In this document: piece by piece, positions 46,501 through 57,846 of the stretch
Layout of the letters: each line of letters starts with the position of its first letter
How positions within the stretch are numbered: position 1 is the stretch's first letter
Assembly (NCBI GenBank): GCA_965153455.1
Contig: OZ234494.1
Location: 16,616,001 to 16,680,000 of the forward strand
DNA from: Sphagnum compactum
Lineage: Eukaryota > Bryophyta > Sphagnopsida > Sphagnales
DNA: 64,000 nucleotides
Direction of reading: 5' to 3'
Notes under the pieces: model-generated
The model's database searches: none
What the model saw: the letters and a program-made list of their open reading frames with translations, nothing else
Told to the model about the DNA's origin: nothing
Position numbers and translations under genes: made by a program

Positions 46501-49010
46501 TATAATCTTAGGTCTCCTTTGTTATCGTTGATTGTCATTTCATAGCCTCCTTGCATACATAGAGTCTTTACTTGAATTTTGTTGATTGTTTGTTTTTGTT
46601 TTTTCTTTGGTTGTGTCTACTTGTGTTCTCATTTGCCTTGTACTTTTGATGGATGGGTTCCCATCCTTGATTTTTAATACAGGGTTTTCCTTCTATTTAT
46701 AGGGGTACAAAGAAAAACCCTTTCTCTCTCTCTCTCCCTTTGCTTGAGTAGTGATAAAATCAGCTGTTGTCCTGCACCCCATCATCCAGAGTGGGACCAC
46801 CATCTAACTTAATAGCAACTGTAGTATGAGCCAGAAATTAGTCAGAATTTGTGCCGATCCCTCACATCATATGACCAATCCCCTGGCATTTTACTGCTGT
46901 CTAGTGGCTGTATGTGAGATGCTGCATTCCTGTACTTATTGTGATACTTTGTCTCAGGCTCCACACATGAGCTCCACAAAAGCAAGCTTGCTTGATTGCC
47001 TGTTTTGTCTGTCTGTCTGTCTGCTCTGCTTTCTGTTGATCATTCAGTGCTGCAGCTGCTCTGCTCAAATAGGTACTTGCCTTTGTACATAGCACTAATT
47101 CAGTCTTCTTCTTCCAAGTAAGTATGCATGTCCGTGTTGTTCTGTGAGACAACAAATACTGGCACTTGGGCAAAGGAAGCAGACACAACAGGGTTACTCT
47201 TCTGCCTTTTTGTTGCTGACATTGTTGTCTATTATATATTTAAAAATAAGTTTTCACAAGGTTTCCAGTTATGTTCAGGTTTCATTCCAGTTTTAAAAAC
47301 AATTGTTTCAACTGTGTTTTTGGTACAATAAAGGGGCAGCTCATGCTGCAAATCAACAACAGTGTGGAATGGAGTTTCACAGTTCCTTGACTCTTAGCTG
47401 CTACTTTCTGCTTTTGCAAAGGACAGTTCTTCAGATGGAGTTCAGATCCAACTTGGCTATTTTGACTGCCATAATCTTTATAAGTTTCCAAGTGGTGGCA
47501 TCCGTACTGAAAATTATGATGAAAAATTTATTTTCAGTTATTATTTTCAGTTTCTCTTATTTGGGTTCTGATTGGTATGTCTGAGGAAAAATGATACATT
47601 CCAACAGGATTCTTCTTCATCTTTGGATTTTGTTTGTTACGATTTGGTGAGTTTCTCTTGACTGGACATAGGGAGGGTCAGTACTCATGACTGGTAATGT
47701 ATACAGAGAGGTGCCTCCAGGAGTAGACTAGCACGTGTAAAAACCACAATTAATAAATGTAGATAAGTTGCCATGAGTAGATCATGGTAACATTCAATGC
47801 TAAAACATTCAATCACAGAAGTAGAATGCAAAACTCAAGTACCCATGTCAGAGTTTTGGGTATAAGATATTGGTGGTGAGCTGAATATTGAGAAGAGCTC
47901 ATGATTCATGGGTTTGGATTCTTGCAACAAATAAATCATTCTGAAATCCTCAACTATTCAAATGTTTTTGTGTTTCCAAAATCCCGTTTTAATAATTGGA
48001 AACATGTACTTCATGATTTCACATCCTATAGCATTTTCCTTTTGGCTTGTTTGGTTTCCAATGAGTTTAGGGGATGTTAGAGCATCTCCACCCATTGTGG
48101 CAAAATAGCATGTACACTATATTTTGGATGAAGAGTAGCAGTCAAATACCGTGAAACTAACTGAAGACTGTGAATGTCAAGTGCAATCCAAGATAATTGC
48201 CCTTCAAGTGGGCTAGTAGAAGAAAATGACTATTTTTATTGGTAGGCCGGATTAACAATTGCTCCAGGTGGTGATATTTAAATAGTCTCTTTCTTTATAT
48301 TGTAAGCTTTTTCATGTTTATGGGTGGGACAGCAGAATAATTAACACTATATATTGGATGTAATAAATACTTTTAGAGGTCTAAAAAAGGGCATGGAGCT
48401 GAACATGCTCTGGCGTACTTTTCTGTGGGTTTATTTGAGTGTTGATCTGATATATAGGTTTGCACCTGGTATTAACGCTGGTAGAAAGGACCTTACCAGC
48501 CTGGTATGAGCTGAGGCAACAACACCAGCCTTATTGGACCTAAGGTGATTCCAACCTTGTATCAATTTTATATCAATCTCCATATTAGGTATATACTTAC
48601 TTCATACCAGTCAAAAGTTGGTCTTAGTTAGACACAATAGCAGGAGCAGACTGATATGAAAGCTTTAAAAGTACTCAATAGCATTATCAACTCTGCATGA
48701 CCAAAGAAAATAATCCATTAGCAGTACAAGCTGGTATGTTCAAAAGTCGATATCAGTCTTGTCAAGTTCAGATATTGGGCAAGTTCAGGGTTGAGGAGGT
48801 TCTAGGGTACTTGAATTGCATGTTCCTACTTTTGTTAGAACTGGTTCTGGAATCAAACCTTGAAGCAGTCCTTCTCTTGAAATTTGAACCTTGACTAGGG
48901 TGTTGATCTTTTTAAATCGATTCCAAGTTGATAAATGTAATTTATTAAAAATTTAAAATGCCCATATTCTTACTCTGGGATATCTATAATGTTTAGAAGG
49001 AACCAAAAGA
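46501..49010. other. Intergenic DNA, moderately unique
   Basis: Opposing short open frames at 46826-47092, 46901-47188 and 47303-47584 are unrecognised. Small microsatellites include CTCTCTCTCTCTC (about 46724) and GTCTGTCTGTCTGTCTG (about 47008). 48450-48760 repeats CTGGTAT/ATACCAG words, as in subterminal arrays. Confidence 0.4.
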
Positions 49011-49012
49011 AA

Positions 49013-49048
49013 TTTTTACCATGGTACTAGTGTTGGTGCTGGTTCACC
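49013..49048 (+). repeat. 36-bp inverted repeat arm (partner at 44597)
   Basis: TTTTTACCATGGTACTAGTG then TTGGTGCTGGTTCACC. The inner CTAGTGTTGG also resembles a hAT end, so it may instead be the start of a separate element. Confidence 0.5.
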
Positions 49049-49593
49049 CAACACAACTGTACATAGTACAACTGAGGCTCCAACTGTCACTCACAAATTG
49101 GTTCCAAGTTGGGTCCAGAGTTTTACACCCAAAATCCTACTAATGCAAAGTCTCTTCCTATGGATGGGTAAAGCCAGGCAGAGCCAACAAAGTGGGTTGG
49201 TGATGGAAGTGATTATTGGCAGAGGATAGTAGCAATGCTCCAGAAACAACTCCAAAACAGAAGCCCCAAAAGCAATCCCACCAGAGGAACATTAATCATG
49301 AGATCCAAAATTTCACACACTTTTGCATGCACTAAACATTAAACAAAGTCTCATATGATTTTGTTCTGCGTTTTGCAGTGGGGGCCCCATTTATATATAC
49401 ATATTATTGTTCGATGAATTATTTTGGATTTTTATTTCTGTTTTTGGTGATATCTAGATTTGGAGTAAATCTTTTCTATCAAGTAGAACCACAGTCCTCT
49501 CAATATTTGTGGTCAAATTTACAAAAAAAAATTGAGTTATAGTATTGGAATGGTGTTTTTCAGTTTTCAGTTCACCCCAGTTTTTTTTGGTGT

Positions 49594-50202
49594 AGGGTAG
49601 GACTGCCCATCACCGATCACTACCCCATCACTGAACGCTTCTTTAGATCTTCAGTCATCTGTGCTTCATTTTGAGTGATTTATAATATTATAGGAGCATT
49701 ACCTCAAGCTCGAGAAATCATCTTTGAAGTGCAAAGGAAAATGAGTAATGAAAAAATAGCAAGAAGAAAAATTAGCTTTCCAATTCACAAAACATGTTTT
49801 TTTTTTTTCTCTTCTCTTTGGACACCTCCTATTTTCAAAGCTTCTAACTTTCTCATTTCTTATTCACTTTAAATGATTCAAAGTGCTATAGGAGCGCCAC
49901 CTTCAGTTCAACAAATCATGCTGGAACTCTAATAGCAACAAAGCAACATACAAGGAATTTTTTGGGAGATCAGGAACTGTCTTTGTAGCATTTGATGGTT
50001 TGTTTTTTTTGAGTTCTTGACCCCCTCTACTTTGGGGGGGCCATAACTTTCTCAATTGTAATCTGTTTTTGACGATTTCTAATGCGCCAGATGCACCAAT
50101 AGGAGGGGTTCAAGTTTGGTTTGGACACCAGAAACAACGGAGCTCTCCCCTTGGATCCGGCCCCTGAACACTTAAGTGATTGCTCATGGGCTGTTCTACC
50201 TT
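49594..50202 (+). mobile_element. Non-autonomous TIR DNA transposon, family T, best copy
   Basis: The left end is AGGGTAGGACTGCCCATCAC. The right end, read inward, is AAGGTAGAACAGCCCATGAG. The similarity extends to about 26 bp through GCCCATxAxCxATCACT. It is 609 bp and carries no transposase; a 65-codon open frame inside is shared in decayed form by the copy at 7222. A TA lies outside each end, but a TSD cannot be fixed from one AT-rich locus. Confidence 0.75.
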
Positions 50203-52110
50203 AATTCCAACAGTTATTTTGGCATCACATTTCCTAAAATTGGAAGTTATACAAGGACATTTTACAGGATTCATAGAAAGATATTACAAAATTTGTAGTG
50301 TATTTGGAGGTGCTCTTACAAAGAGTAAAAGCTGGTGGGGCATTTTTGAAGAGCAAAGTGCCTGCAAATGTGCAGCAGGCATATTGCTTTTCGAAATGCC
50401 CACATCAGTTTTTAAAAAAAATATCCATGATACCCAGCAGGTATTTAAACATTTTTTTGGGTTAAATTCTTCTAAGGCGCCTGACTCAAGAAACTGGTGA
50501 AGAATCCACCAGGGTAGGTGCTGGTTCAGCCAGGCCCTGTTTCACCCCAGCCACTCAGTAAGCAGGCTCCATTCTTTTGAAAATCAAATTACCAAGGCTA
50601 GGCTAACCATGTTACACCATTTCTTCATCAGTTCACATGTTTGAACCTGCCATTAATGAAGACCACAGAGCCAGGCAGCTGCTTGTTGTAAGCAAGTGGC
50701 ACTTGGCACCAGATGGGTTGCTTTAGTTTGCTGAAAAAGCTAGAGAGAGTGTTATGGCACCTTTCCATTGAGTTAGCTTTGGAACTTTGATTTATTGCAT
50801 TTGACTCAAGATGCCCCAGATTTGCCAAATCTTCAGATCCCCAAGACTTGCATTAAGAAAACCCTATTTGCACCTTCTGCTTGGGAATTTAGTGTTTATG
50901 TAAAAGAATCTTACCTACACCTTGGATGCAGCCTGGGAATTTCATGCTAATGGAAAGCAACTGGACCTTCCAAGGCTTCAAGGTGCAGCTGCTGGATGCA
51001 AAGCTTCCCTTGAGGATCATAAAAGAAGAAGAAAAATAAGAATGATGATGTGAATTTTTGTGATTCATGGGGGGGACTAAGTAGAAGAAGATCCAGACAG
51101 TTACACAGGTGTAAGTGCGGGGTCAACTCAACAAATTTTGAACTTATAAGGAGTGATGAAATGAGGGATGATGTGCTGCATGATGCAGCTCAAGGGGTTT
51201 AAATATAAGTTCAGTCTCGTTGTGCTGCAATGCAAGCTTGTTTGATTGCATAATCAGCAGTTTAGGTTCAGATCATCAACTTGCCTTACCTTAGTCTAGC
51301 TCAATTAAATCTGCAGTCTTGCAAAACTTGAACTGTGTGAGTTAAATCTATGAAACTAGAAGATTATGGTGTAATTATTCATTCATGAATCTAGGAGTAC
51401 AAAAGGTATTCAGGACCAGATCACTTGATGAATGCAACATTTTTGTAAAATTGAAATTTCTTAGTCACTTACACGGAAGATCAAGAGCAGCTGATATTTG
51501 CCCAAGTGGAAAGGATGATGATCAATACAACATTGATCTGGGAGTAGTCCAAATTCAGTGGTGCAAGTGCAACAAGTTACTTTAATTACAAAATGCAGTC
51601 TAACTAATTAACTTTAGTCTAGATTAACAATTGCAACATCACTAGAAGTTACATCTAATTGCATTGATCAGGCAGTGGCCTATGTATGCAGACTATATTG
51701 AGCTGTGAGAAGTCCTTCCTGGAGCTGGCTCCCGGCTGCACTGTAAGACTGGGACTAATTAGTAATTCTTGCTAATTGTATATATATATATATATATATC
51801 TGAGCTGCACTAGCTAGCTAGCCTGACATTGCTGCTGAAACTGCTCAATACAAGATCAATAACCCGGAAATGAGCTAAAGGGGATGGATTGCAGTGGAAC
51901 CTCAAAGCCTGAAGCTGCTTGCTTGAACAAGTCTCTCAGACGTCAGTTGATCTACAGAAAGACTGATTAAAAATTTCATGATCTAAACCAGTTGCAGCTA
52001 ACTAGCATGAACAACATGGACTTAATCCATAGCTAAGCTGCACTTGTGATCCTGCCTGCAGAAAGCGACTAGACGATCTTCTTTTCACTGTAATATTAAG
52101 CTGGCAAGTG
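50203..52110. other. Intergenic DNA downstream of the EPFL gene
   Basis: Less repetitive than most of the window. 51777-51799 is a TA microsatellite. The 3' UTR of the EPFL gene should lie in the first few hundred bases left of 52111 on the minus strand. I see no clear AATAAA there. Confidence 0.4.
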
Positions 52111-52300
52111 TCAAGGTATAAAGAGCTTGTTACCACACTGACATCTCCACACCTCTGGGTAGTATTCTGTTTCCGAGATGACTTCGTGTGGACTGCCGAT
52201 TGTGACGTGAACTGGCTTGCAAGGGGAACACACTCCGCACTTTCCGGTGCAGGAAGGTAAAGATGAGCCTGGTCCTGCCTGCAACAATCTCCTGTTACTG

Positions 52301-52333
<33 letters not shown>

Positions 52334-52434
52334 GCTGCTTCCTCCTCTCGTTGCCCATACAAATGCACCAGCTGAGACGCCGCGGCGGCCGTGGCTCTTG
52401 TTTGCCGTAGTAACCACCCGCTGCTGCTGATACT
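52111..52434 (-). CDS. EPFL exon 3 (mature cysteine-rich domain)
   Basis: 324 bp including the stop. The conserved mature domain occupies about 52275-52114. Upstream of it are QLVHLYGQREEEAA, the poly-serine run and NRRLLQAG. The RR could be a processing region, which is inference. Confidence 0.8.
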
Positions 52435-53211
52435 CTGCAGCAACAAATTGGACATGTCAGGGGATCAAAACATCTTCTAATGTCAAACGCCGATCTCGCC
52501 TTTCATATGGCTGACATTCTAGACTCCCAAGTAAGAGACAGAGATACACAGGGAGAGAAAGGCGTTGAAGTTGCAACCAACAGTTGAGGTTCTAAGATGG
52601 TTTTGTAGAAATATCGCAGCAGCTGCAAAGAATCATGAAAACCTTAGTCTACTTGAGATCCGTCGAAGCTGGGAGATAGCGGACGCAATGTGACGATATT
52701 TTGCCAGTACAGGATTGAAGAAGAATGTTTACCAAAACCAGCTTCTGCGGCGGACTCCCGCTTTTGATTTCTGACCGCCTAAGGACACTGGTAGCTGCTT
52801 GATCATCAAGTTGTGAATGATCACCAGCTGCAGCCCCTTGCCCAGTACTGAGATTCGTCTCTGTCGACAATGCGGCTACTGCAACCAAGGCAAACGTGAA
52901 GTTTGGACTGTGTCAAACATATACACCCAATGTATTGTTTGTACATGAAGTTCTTACAAATTGTTTAGAGATCGGTACGTGTCGCGTACACCAATTACGC
53001 ATTGCATTAACAGCAGGCACGTCGAGCACATACCAGCTGACCCGCGAGCTGCAGCGCCTCCTCCGATTGTAAAACCTCGTGACAAAGCCAACAGAACGAG
53101 CATTGAGATATAGAGCATTGTGATGGCCAACACCCTTGCGCACCGTCGGGCTCTAGACTTGTCTCTTTGTCTGTCCCCGCGTCGAACAAACGGCAAATTA
53201 GCAGTAATCAT
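52111..53211 (-). CDS. EPIDERMAL PATTERNING FACTOR-LIKE secreted cysteine-rich peptide (three exons)
   Basis: By family knowledge, EPFL precursors are secreted and cleaved to cysteine-rich peptides that signal through ERECTA-type receptor kinases in stomatal, stem or organ-edge patterning. Proposed exons on the minus strand are 53211-53034, 52878-52733 and 52434-52111. They are joined by CTG|GTATGT and TTG|GTAAAC donors and TTGCAG and CTGCAG acceptors, in frame, giving 215 codons. Exon 1 encodes a basic start and a hydrophobic signal segment (VLAITMLYISMLVLLAL). Exon 2 is a polar propeptide. Exon 3 has a 12-serine run, then a GSSLPSC start, CTGKCGVCSPCKPVHV, EYYPEVWRCQCGNKLFIP and the stop. 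Six cysteines (C-x3-C-x2-C-x2-C...C-x-C) and the WRCxCGNKL ending fit the family closely. The subgroup is not assigned. An in-frame alternative acceptor (TTGTTGCAG before GCAGGACC) would skip the serine run. Confidence 0.85.
52303..52332. repeat. (ACT)n trinucleotide microsatellite inside EPFL exon 3
   Basis: About ten CTA/ACT units, read on the gene strand as AGT codons for the serine run. The opposite strand is open as poly-valine, which is only a shadow. Confidence 0.95.
52733..52878 (-). CDS. EPFL exon 2 (propeptide)
   Basis: 146 bp between TTGGTTGCAG and GTAAAC. It begins with the last two bases of a codon and ends in phase 0. The product (AALSTETNLSTGQGAAAGDH to SPPQKLVL) is polar with no cysteines, as expected of an EPF-type propeptide. 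Confidence 0.6.
53034..53211 (-). CDS. EPFL exon 1 (signal peptide)
   Basis: 178 bp, starting at the ATG at 53209-53211 and ending in phase 1 before GTATGT. It encodes about 26 mostly charged residues, then a 17-residue hydrophobic core and a Gly/Ala-rich stretch suitable for signal cleavage. A later in-frame Met at the start of MLYISMLV could be an alternative start, but it would cut into the hydrophobic core. Confidence 0.65.
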
Positions 53212-53331
53212 TTCGGCGACGTACGTAGTCGCGGTCTCTCCTGGGTGAAAAAGCTGAATGAAATGAGGTGAAGCTGCTGAGCTATTGTCGACAACTGATC
53301 AAGAATCACGAACCGGCCGCGGGCCGACGGT

Positions 53332-53345
53332 TCATATAGAATATG
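53332..53345 (-). promoter_or_regulatory. Possible TATA box of the EPFL gene
   Basis: Minus strand ATTCTATATGAACC lies about 120 bp upstream of the proposed ATG, in otherwise GC-rich sequence. Confidence 0.35.
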
Positions 53346-54750
53346 TTCCACGCGCTCCACTTGAGATCAAGCTTTTGAATTGCACTTGCTGTACAGTACT
53401 ACTGCAGGCTGCACTAGTGTCCTGTCAGAGTCGTTGTTGTCCAGATCGCTAAGAGTGGCTGCAGGTGGGAGCAGAGATCCGTGGTATACCTGCAGGATCG
53501 TTGACGTCAAGGATCTGTGTCCGCGAAATCGTCAAAACGGATTGTGACCAAGTCATAGAGCAGGTTTCATCGCTCTCAGCTAGACTGGGACATCCGCGGG
53601 AAATCAAGGAGTCGAGGCCCGGCGCCGCTCGTTACCGCGAGTACTTAAACCCACAACCTCTCCGCGTCAAACGCCTGCAGCAGCTTCCGAGCTGGTGGTG
53701 GAGCATCGCCGAGCTGCTGAAGTCAAAAATATCTGTGGTCATACCGACCAGCTGGAGCGCCACACTCAAGAAAGCACGGGAGTCGAACAAGTCGACAGAG
53801 CTCAGTGGTACGCCGTCCTAGACCCGAGATGGAGAAACCCCAGGCGATGCCAATTACCTTTCTGTTGTCATCTGATCAGGATGTAAAACTTCCTTCTTAA
53901 TTTCATTTCCCCTCAAGCTGCTGCTGACACGAAAGCTGTCACGGCAGGTCAGAGATCATTAATACCAAGCTCTGGCATTCTTCTGCAAGGAACCTTCAGC
54001 TCTCATCCCCATGGAACATAGCACCGCCTCCAGAGTCTCCACAGTCTGTCTACAGTACTAGTACAGCAAGCTTTTGTTCCCCTAGCTTACACGCTCTCGG
54101 CCAGCTCTGTTCCTATGCTCTCTTCCAGCTCTCTTCCTCTCGGATTGATCATTCAACCCCTTGTCACTTTCCCGAGCTCGTCAACCCAATTGGAAAGCTC
54201 GTGCAGCTCATGAATCTCTCTCCTGCTTGCTTCTCGCAGCTCTTCTGAAACAAGTTTATGCGAAAAAGGAGCTCTCCCAGGCTCTCCAAAACAGCTCCTC
54301 CAAAAAAGCAGGAGGGTCGACTCTCGGCCTGTGCTTCAACTAGCGGCAAGCTTAAGCTGCAATCGATTGTTTTCCGAAAGTCGAGCGGCTGAAAAGAAGA
54401 AGTAAGTTTGTAATTTCCGAAAGAGAAATGTGTTCGGCCGGAGATAAATTGCTGCATGATCACGATCATTTGTGATCGATGGAGCTCCAGGATCAAACTG
54501 GGTGCTGTGAACCATGGATGGCAGCAGCAGCAATCATGGATGGCGGGACTAGTGTGACGACTGAACCCCCTGAAGCTCCGCAAGAGAGGCGCCTTCAACG
54601 CAAACGACGCGTGTGTGCATATGTCACAGGGAACAAGCTCCAAGCTGGTCGGTCCACAACAGAAAGGAGAGTGAGCTTGTCGGCCGTGCGACCGACAGCT
54701 CCCCTCCCTCCTTCTCTCTCTCTCTCCCACCAGAGCTAGTGGATTTTTTA
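53346..54750 (-). promoter_or_regulatory. GC- and CpG-rich upstream region of the EPFL gene
   Basis: Markedly richer in CpG than the rest of the window, with PstI-like CTGCAG and GAGCTC words throughout. Open frames up to 188 codons exist (54164-54730 minus, 53465-53821 plus). They overlap each other on both strands, lack recognisable domains and probably reflect base composition. Promoter, 5' UTR or an unrecognised neighbouring exon are all possible. 54713-54728 is a CTCTCT run, common near plant promoters. Confidence 0.45.
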
Positions 54751-54850
54751 GGAATTTTTATTTGTTTGTTTGTTTGTAGCCAAAGTGGCGATCGTCCAGA
54801 GGAATATGTGGAAAAAAACTTGTGGCTATCGTCCTTTAGGAAGATTTCTA

Positions 54851-55090
54851 AGCCAAATCTGGCTATAAGAACCAAATATGAAATTCCAATATTTTTTCTA
54901 AGCCAAATCTGGCTATAGAAACCAAATTTACAATACAAATCTTTTTTTAAGCCAAGCCTGGCTATAAACCAAATATGAAATTCCAACTTTCTGTTTTTCG
55001 AAGCCAAATCTGGTTATAAACCAAATATGAAAGTCCAATCTGTTTTTCTAAGCCAAATCTGGCTATGAACCAAATGTGAAATACAAATCT
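54851..55090. repeat. Five 50-bp tandem repeats with near-palindromic cores
   Basis: AGCCAAATCTGGCT or a close variant starts at 54851, 54901, 54950, 55002 and 55051. Each is followed by ATAAACCAAATATGAAATTC-like and TTTTTCTA sequence. The AGCCA...TGGCT arms are complementary. The same core is found singly in the dispersed motif family C. Confidence 0.9.
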
Positions 55091-55341
55091 TTAATCATCT
55101 CTCTATATTTTTGGCTACACACTGGAAACCACTTAGGGAGATCTGGCGAGTTTTAGTATTTTTTCCTGACTTCTTTTGGCAATTGAAAAACTCCAAATCA
55201 CTTAATTCTGCAATTTTTTAAATTTAAATTTCACTTTTGGGTGAAATCTCGCCACTAAAAAAAAAGGGCTGCTCTTCACACCCAACCCCTTTCCTGCAAC
55301 TCCCCTCCCTGACCGCGGGACATTCTAGTCTCCAAACGCTT
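55091..55341. other. Intergenic DNA
   Basis: No feature recognised beyond an A-run at 55257-55265. Confidence 0.4.
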
Positions 55342-55493
55342 ACATGCCCCAAAAACAGCACAATTGACCCAACTCTTCTGGTTTGTGCTATCAGGGGTTC
55401 ACATTGGACCCTTTGTACACATGCCCCCAAAATCGCACAATTGGGAGCACCCAACTCTTGTGTTGTGTCCTATCAGGGTGTCACATTCAACAA
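55342..55493 (+). repeat. Two-copy tandem duplication, 77-bp period
   Basis: ACATGCCCC..AAAA..GCACAATTG, then ACCCAACTCTT and TATCAGGG..TCACATT, occurs at 55342 and again at 55419 with substitutions. Confidence 0.8.
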
Positions 55494-55599
55494 TCGCCAA
55501 AACTTAGAGAAAAAAAACCAAAAAAAAAAGGCCGATCCTCATCATCAATCCAAAATCCACCATGAAAATAAAAAATTTCAAACTTAGAGTTGAGAAATG

Positions 55600-55745
55600 C
55601 ATTGCAAAATAATCATTGAAATACACCATCAAATAAGTATTGAGATAATACCACATGAAATGAATGTTGAATTCACAATTCAAATCCATTGTAGAATAAT
55701 TGTTGGATTCATGGTTGAAATCAAGCATAAGATAATTATTGGATT
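55600..55745 (+). repeat. Degenerate ~40-bp tandem repeat
   Basis: Three to four units resembling CATTGTAGAATAATTGTTGG then ATTCATGGTTGAAATCAA. Confidence 0.55.
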
Positions 55746-57634
55746 AGAACTCAGTGTTCATAATTTTGTGATAATTGCGTATGGACAAATTTTGTGACTA
55801 AGTATGGATAATTTTTCGTGGTCCTATGTAGAGAAATTTCAAGTTATGTTGAATAAGTTTGTCCATTGTAGAAGATGTGAAAACCAAAGACACAATTTTG
55901 TGTTTCAACTCCCTTTGCTTCACAACGCCGTCACTCTGTTATTGTTTGCACTGTTTTGGTGGAATCAGATCATCAATATCAATCATAGCTGAGGTATGAA
56001 TGTGTAAAGAAGTTTGGAAGCTTTACCATGAGATAGGAAATAATAGAGTTTACAAATGCTTTCTTTTCAATGTTGCAAGGAATATATATCAGTTTCCCCA
56101 TTTCGTGACAAAAATGGTTGTGTACCAATGATGCCTAAGGTCACATCCACAACAATGCCACTACCTCACAAATCGAATTGAAAAATCCCACCAAACAAAA
56201 TTGGTTTGATTGCACAATCCTCTTCAATAAAACAGACAAACTTTGGGATCGCCATCACATCCCAACAAATTCCATGATGTGAATGGCATGTGAAAGTGCA
56301 TTTTTTTAAGATCCAAAATCTATGTGAAAAGGGCACTTTAAGTTTTCAACTTTTCAAAATGAAAATGTGAAGATGACTCTCTATTTTTGTGGTGGGCCAA
56401 GGAACACTTTTGTTGCTTTACCATTGCTTTTCATTATTGTTGTTTTTCTTTTCATGCAATTTCATATTTTTTCATCATGGCACCTACTTGAAGGAAGTCA
56501 AAGCCTTCACAAATAAGTGGATGGGGTTGAACATTGAAAGTAATAAGCAAGAAAGAAATAGTTTTGTGAAGCAAAGGGAATTGTAACACAAAGGTTGAAT
56601 CTTTAGGTTTTAATTTTTTGTATTGTAGTGTGAACTAAGAAATTCATCCAAAATTTAAACAAGTTCTTGTGTTTTCAATCCTTAACTCATACATCCTATT
56701 GTTAGAATGAAAAGATCTACTAGATTCATAAAGTAGGTCAATATCTAGTAGGTCAATAGTCGAGTTAATAGTCTTTATCCAAAAAATAATTTAATCTAAG
56801 AAGATAAACATATGGCTTTCTCTTTCTAAATGGACAATATGTAATGATGTTTTACAATTGTTGCCTTGAACTTTACTATGAAAGATTGTGCTATGAATAA
56901 TGGGACAAAATTAATCAGGTATGTATATGTGTGTTACATCTAATCATGGGTGTTGTTTTGAAGTTTTAGGAGAAAAATGAAATGTTGAATTCATGTTATG
57001 AGACATTACATGTAACAATGTTTATTTATGTATGAAAAGACAAAAGGCGTTGAATATGTCCAATGTCTAATTAGTTAAAAATTGAAGCATACATAATATG
57101 AAATTTGTTGGTGGGGTGATGATTTCCTTGATTTGAAAAGTGAAAAGACTAGAGTTAGATAAGCCCTTCTCATTTTAGAGAAAAAACAAAATTTCTAACC
57201 CAAAGTACAATTCTTTGCATTTGCACATGTAAAATTTGGAATATAGTTGTCTTTTTCATCAACATTTGGTAAATGGTGGTTGACATTTTCAAAAAAATTA
57301 AATTAGCCACTTTGACCATGTTTTCAATACGCGTGAGAGTCTTGATAGGTGTTTATTTATAATCTTGAATGTTTTGATATTATTTTAAGGTTTTTAATTA
57401 ATTTCAAAACTATTTATCATAAGGGAAAAAGCCATGAGCATCAAGGTGTGAAACTTGTTTAATTTAGGCTTGCAAGAGGCATATTCTAAAGCTTGTGAAC
57501 TATTATGGACAATCTTACACATGTATATTTGGAAAGTGGTACAATCTAATTCTTGAATTGTAATAATCTCTAATAAGTTCTATTGAAGAAAACTCAATGT
57601 ATGGTCTTCAATGGCACCTCATTCATAAGATAAT
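55746..57634. other. Intergenic AT-rich DNA
   Basis: 56030-56590 reads in places like decayed coding sequence, but I recognise no motif. No RNA gene. Confidence 0.4.
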
Positions 57635-57846
57635 ATAGGTGCACTCACAATAATGAATTCACAACAAATGCAATTAATGTTGCAAATTTTTAATATGTTT
57701 GCATGAAAAGGTTTTTAATATATTATGAAAAGCTATAGAATAATTTTTAAAGAATTCAATGAATGTAGGAATATTCAAAAATATTCATAAAACGTTGTAA
57801 CCAATTTTTTTCATTTTTTAAAGGACTTGAAATGCTTTGAAAATAA
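57635..57846 (+). repeat. Dispersed repeat family B, copy 2
   Basis: Matches 8630-8890 (TAGGTGCACTCACA start, AATATATTATGAAA, GACTTGAAATGC). It ends where the GGTTGTCA end of the next element starts, so it was probably the insertion target. Confidence 0.55.

Noticed and set aside
52002-52358. 118-codon minus frame with a poly-valine run
   Set aside because: It is a frame shadow of the EPFL exon 3. The GTA codons are the out-of-frame reading of the AGT serine repeat.
54164-54730. 188-codon minus-strand frame upstream of the EPFL gene
   Set aside because: It overlaps several other open frames on both strands in a GC-rich, stop-poor region and has no recognisable domain. Left as part of the upstream region.
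54851-55090. CRISPR-like regular repeats at 50-bp spacing
   Set aside because: The 'spacers' are as similar as the 'repeats', so it is a plain tandem array.
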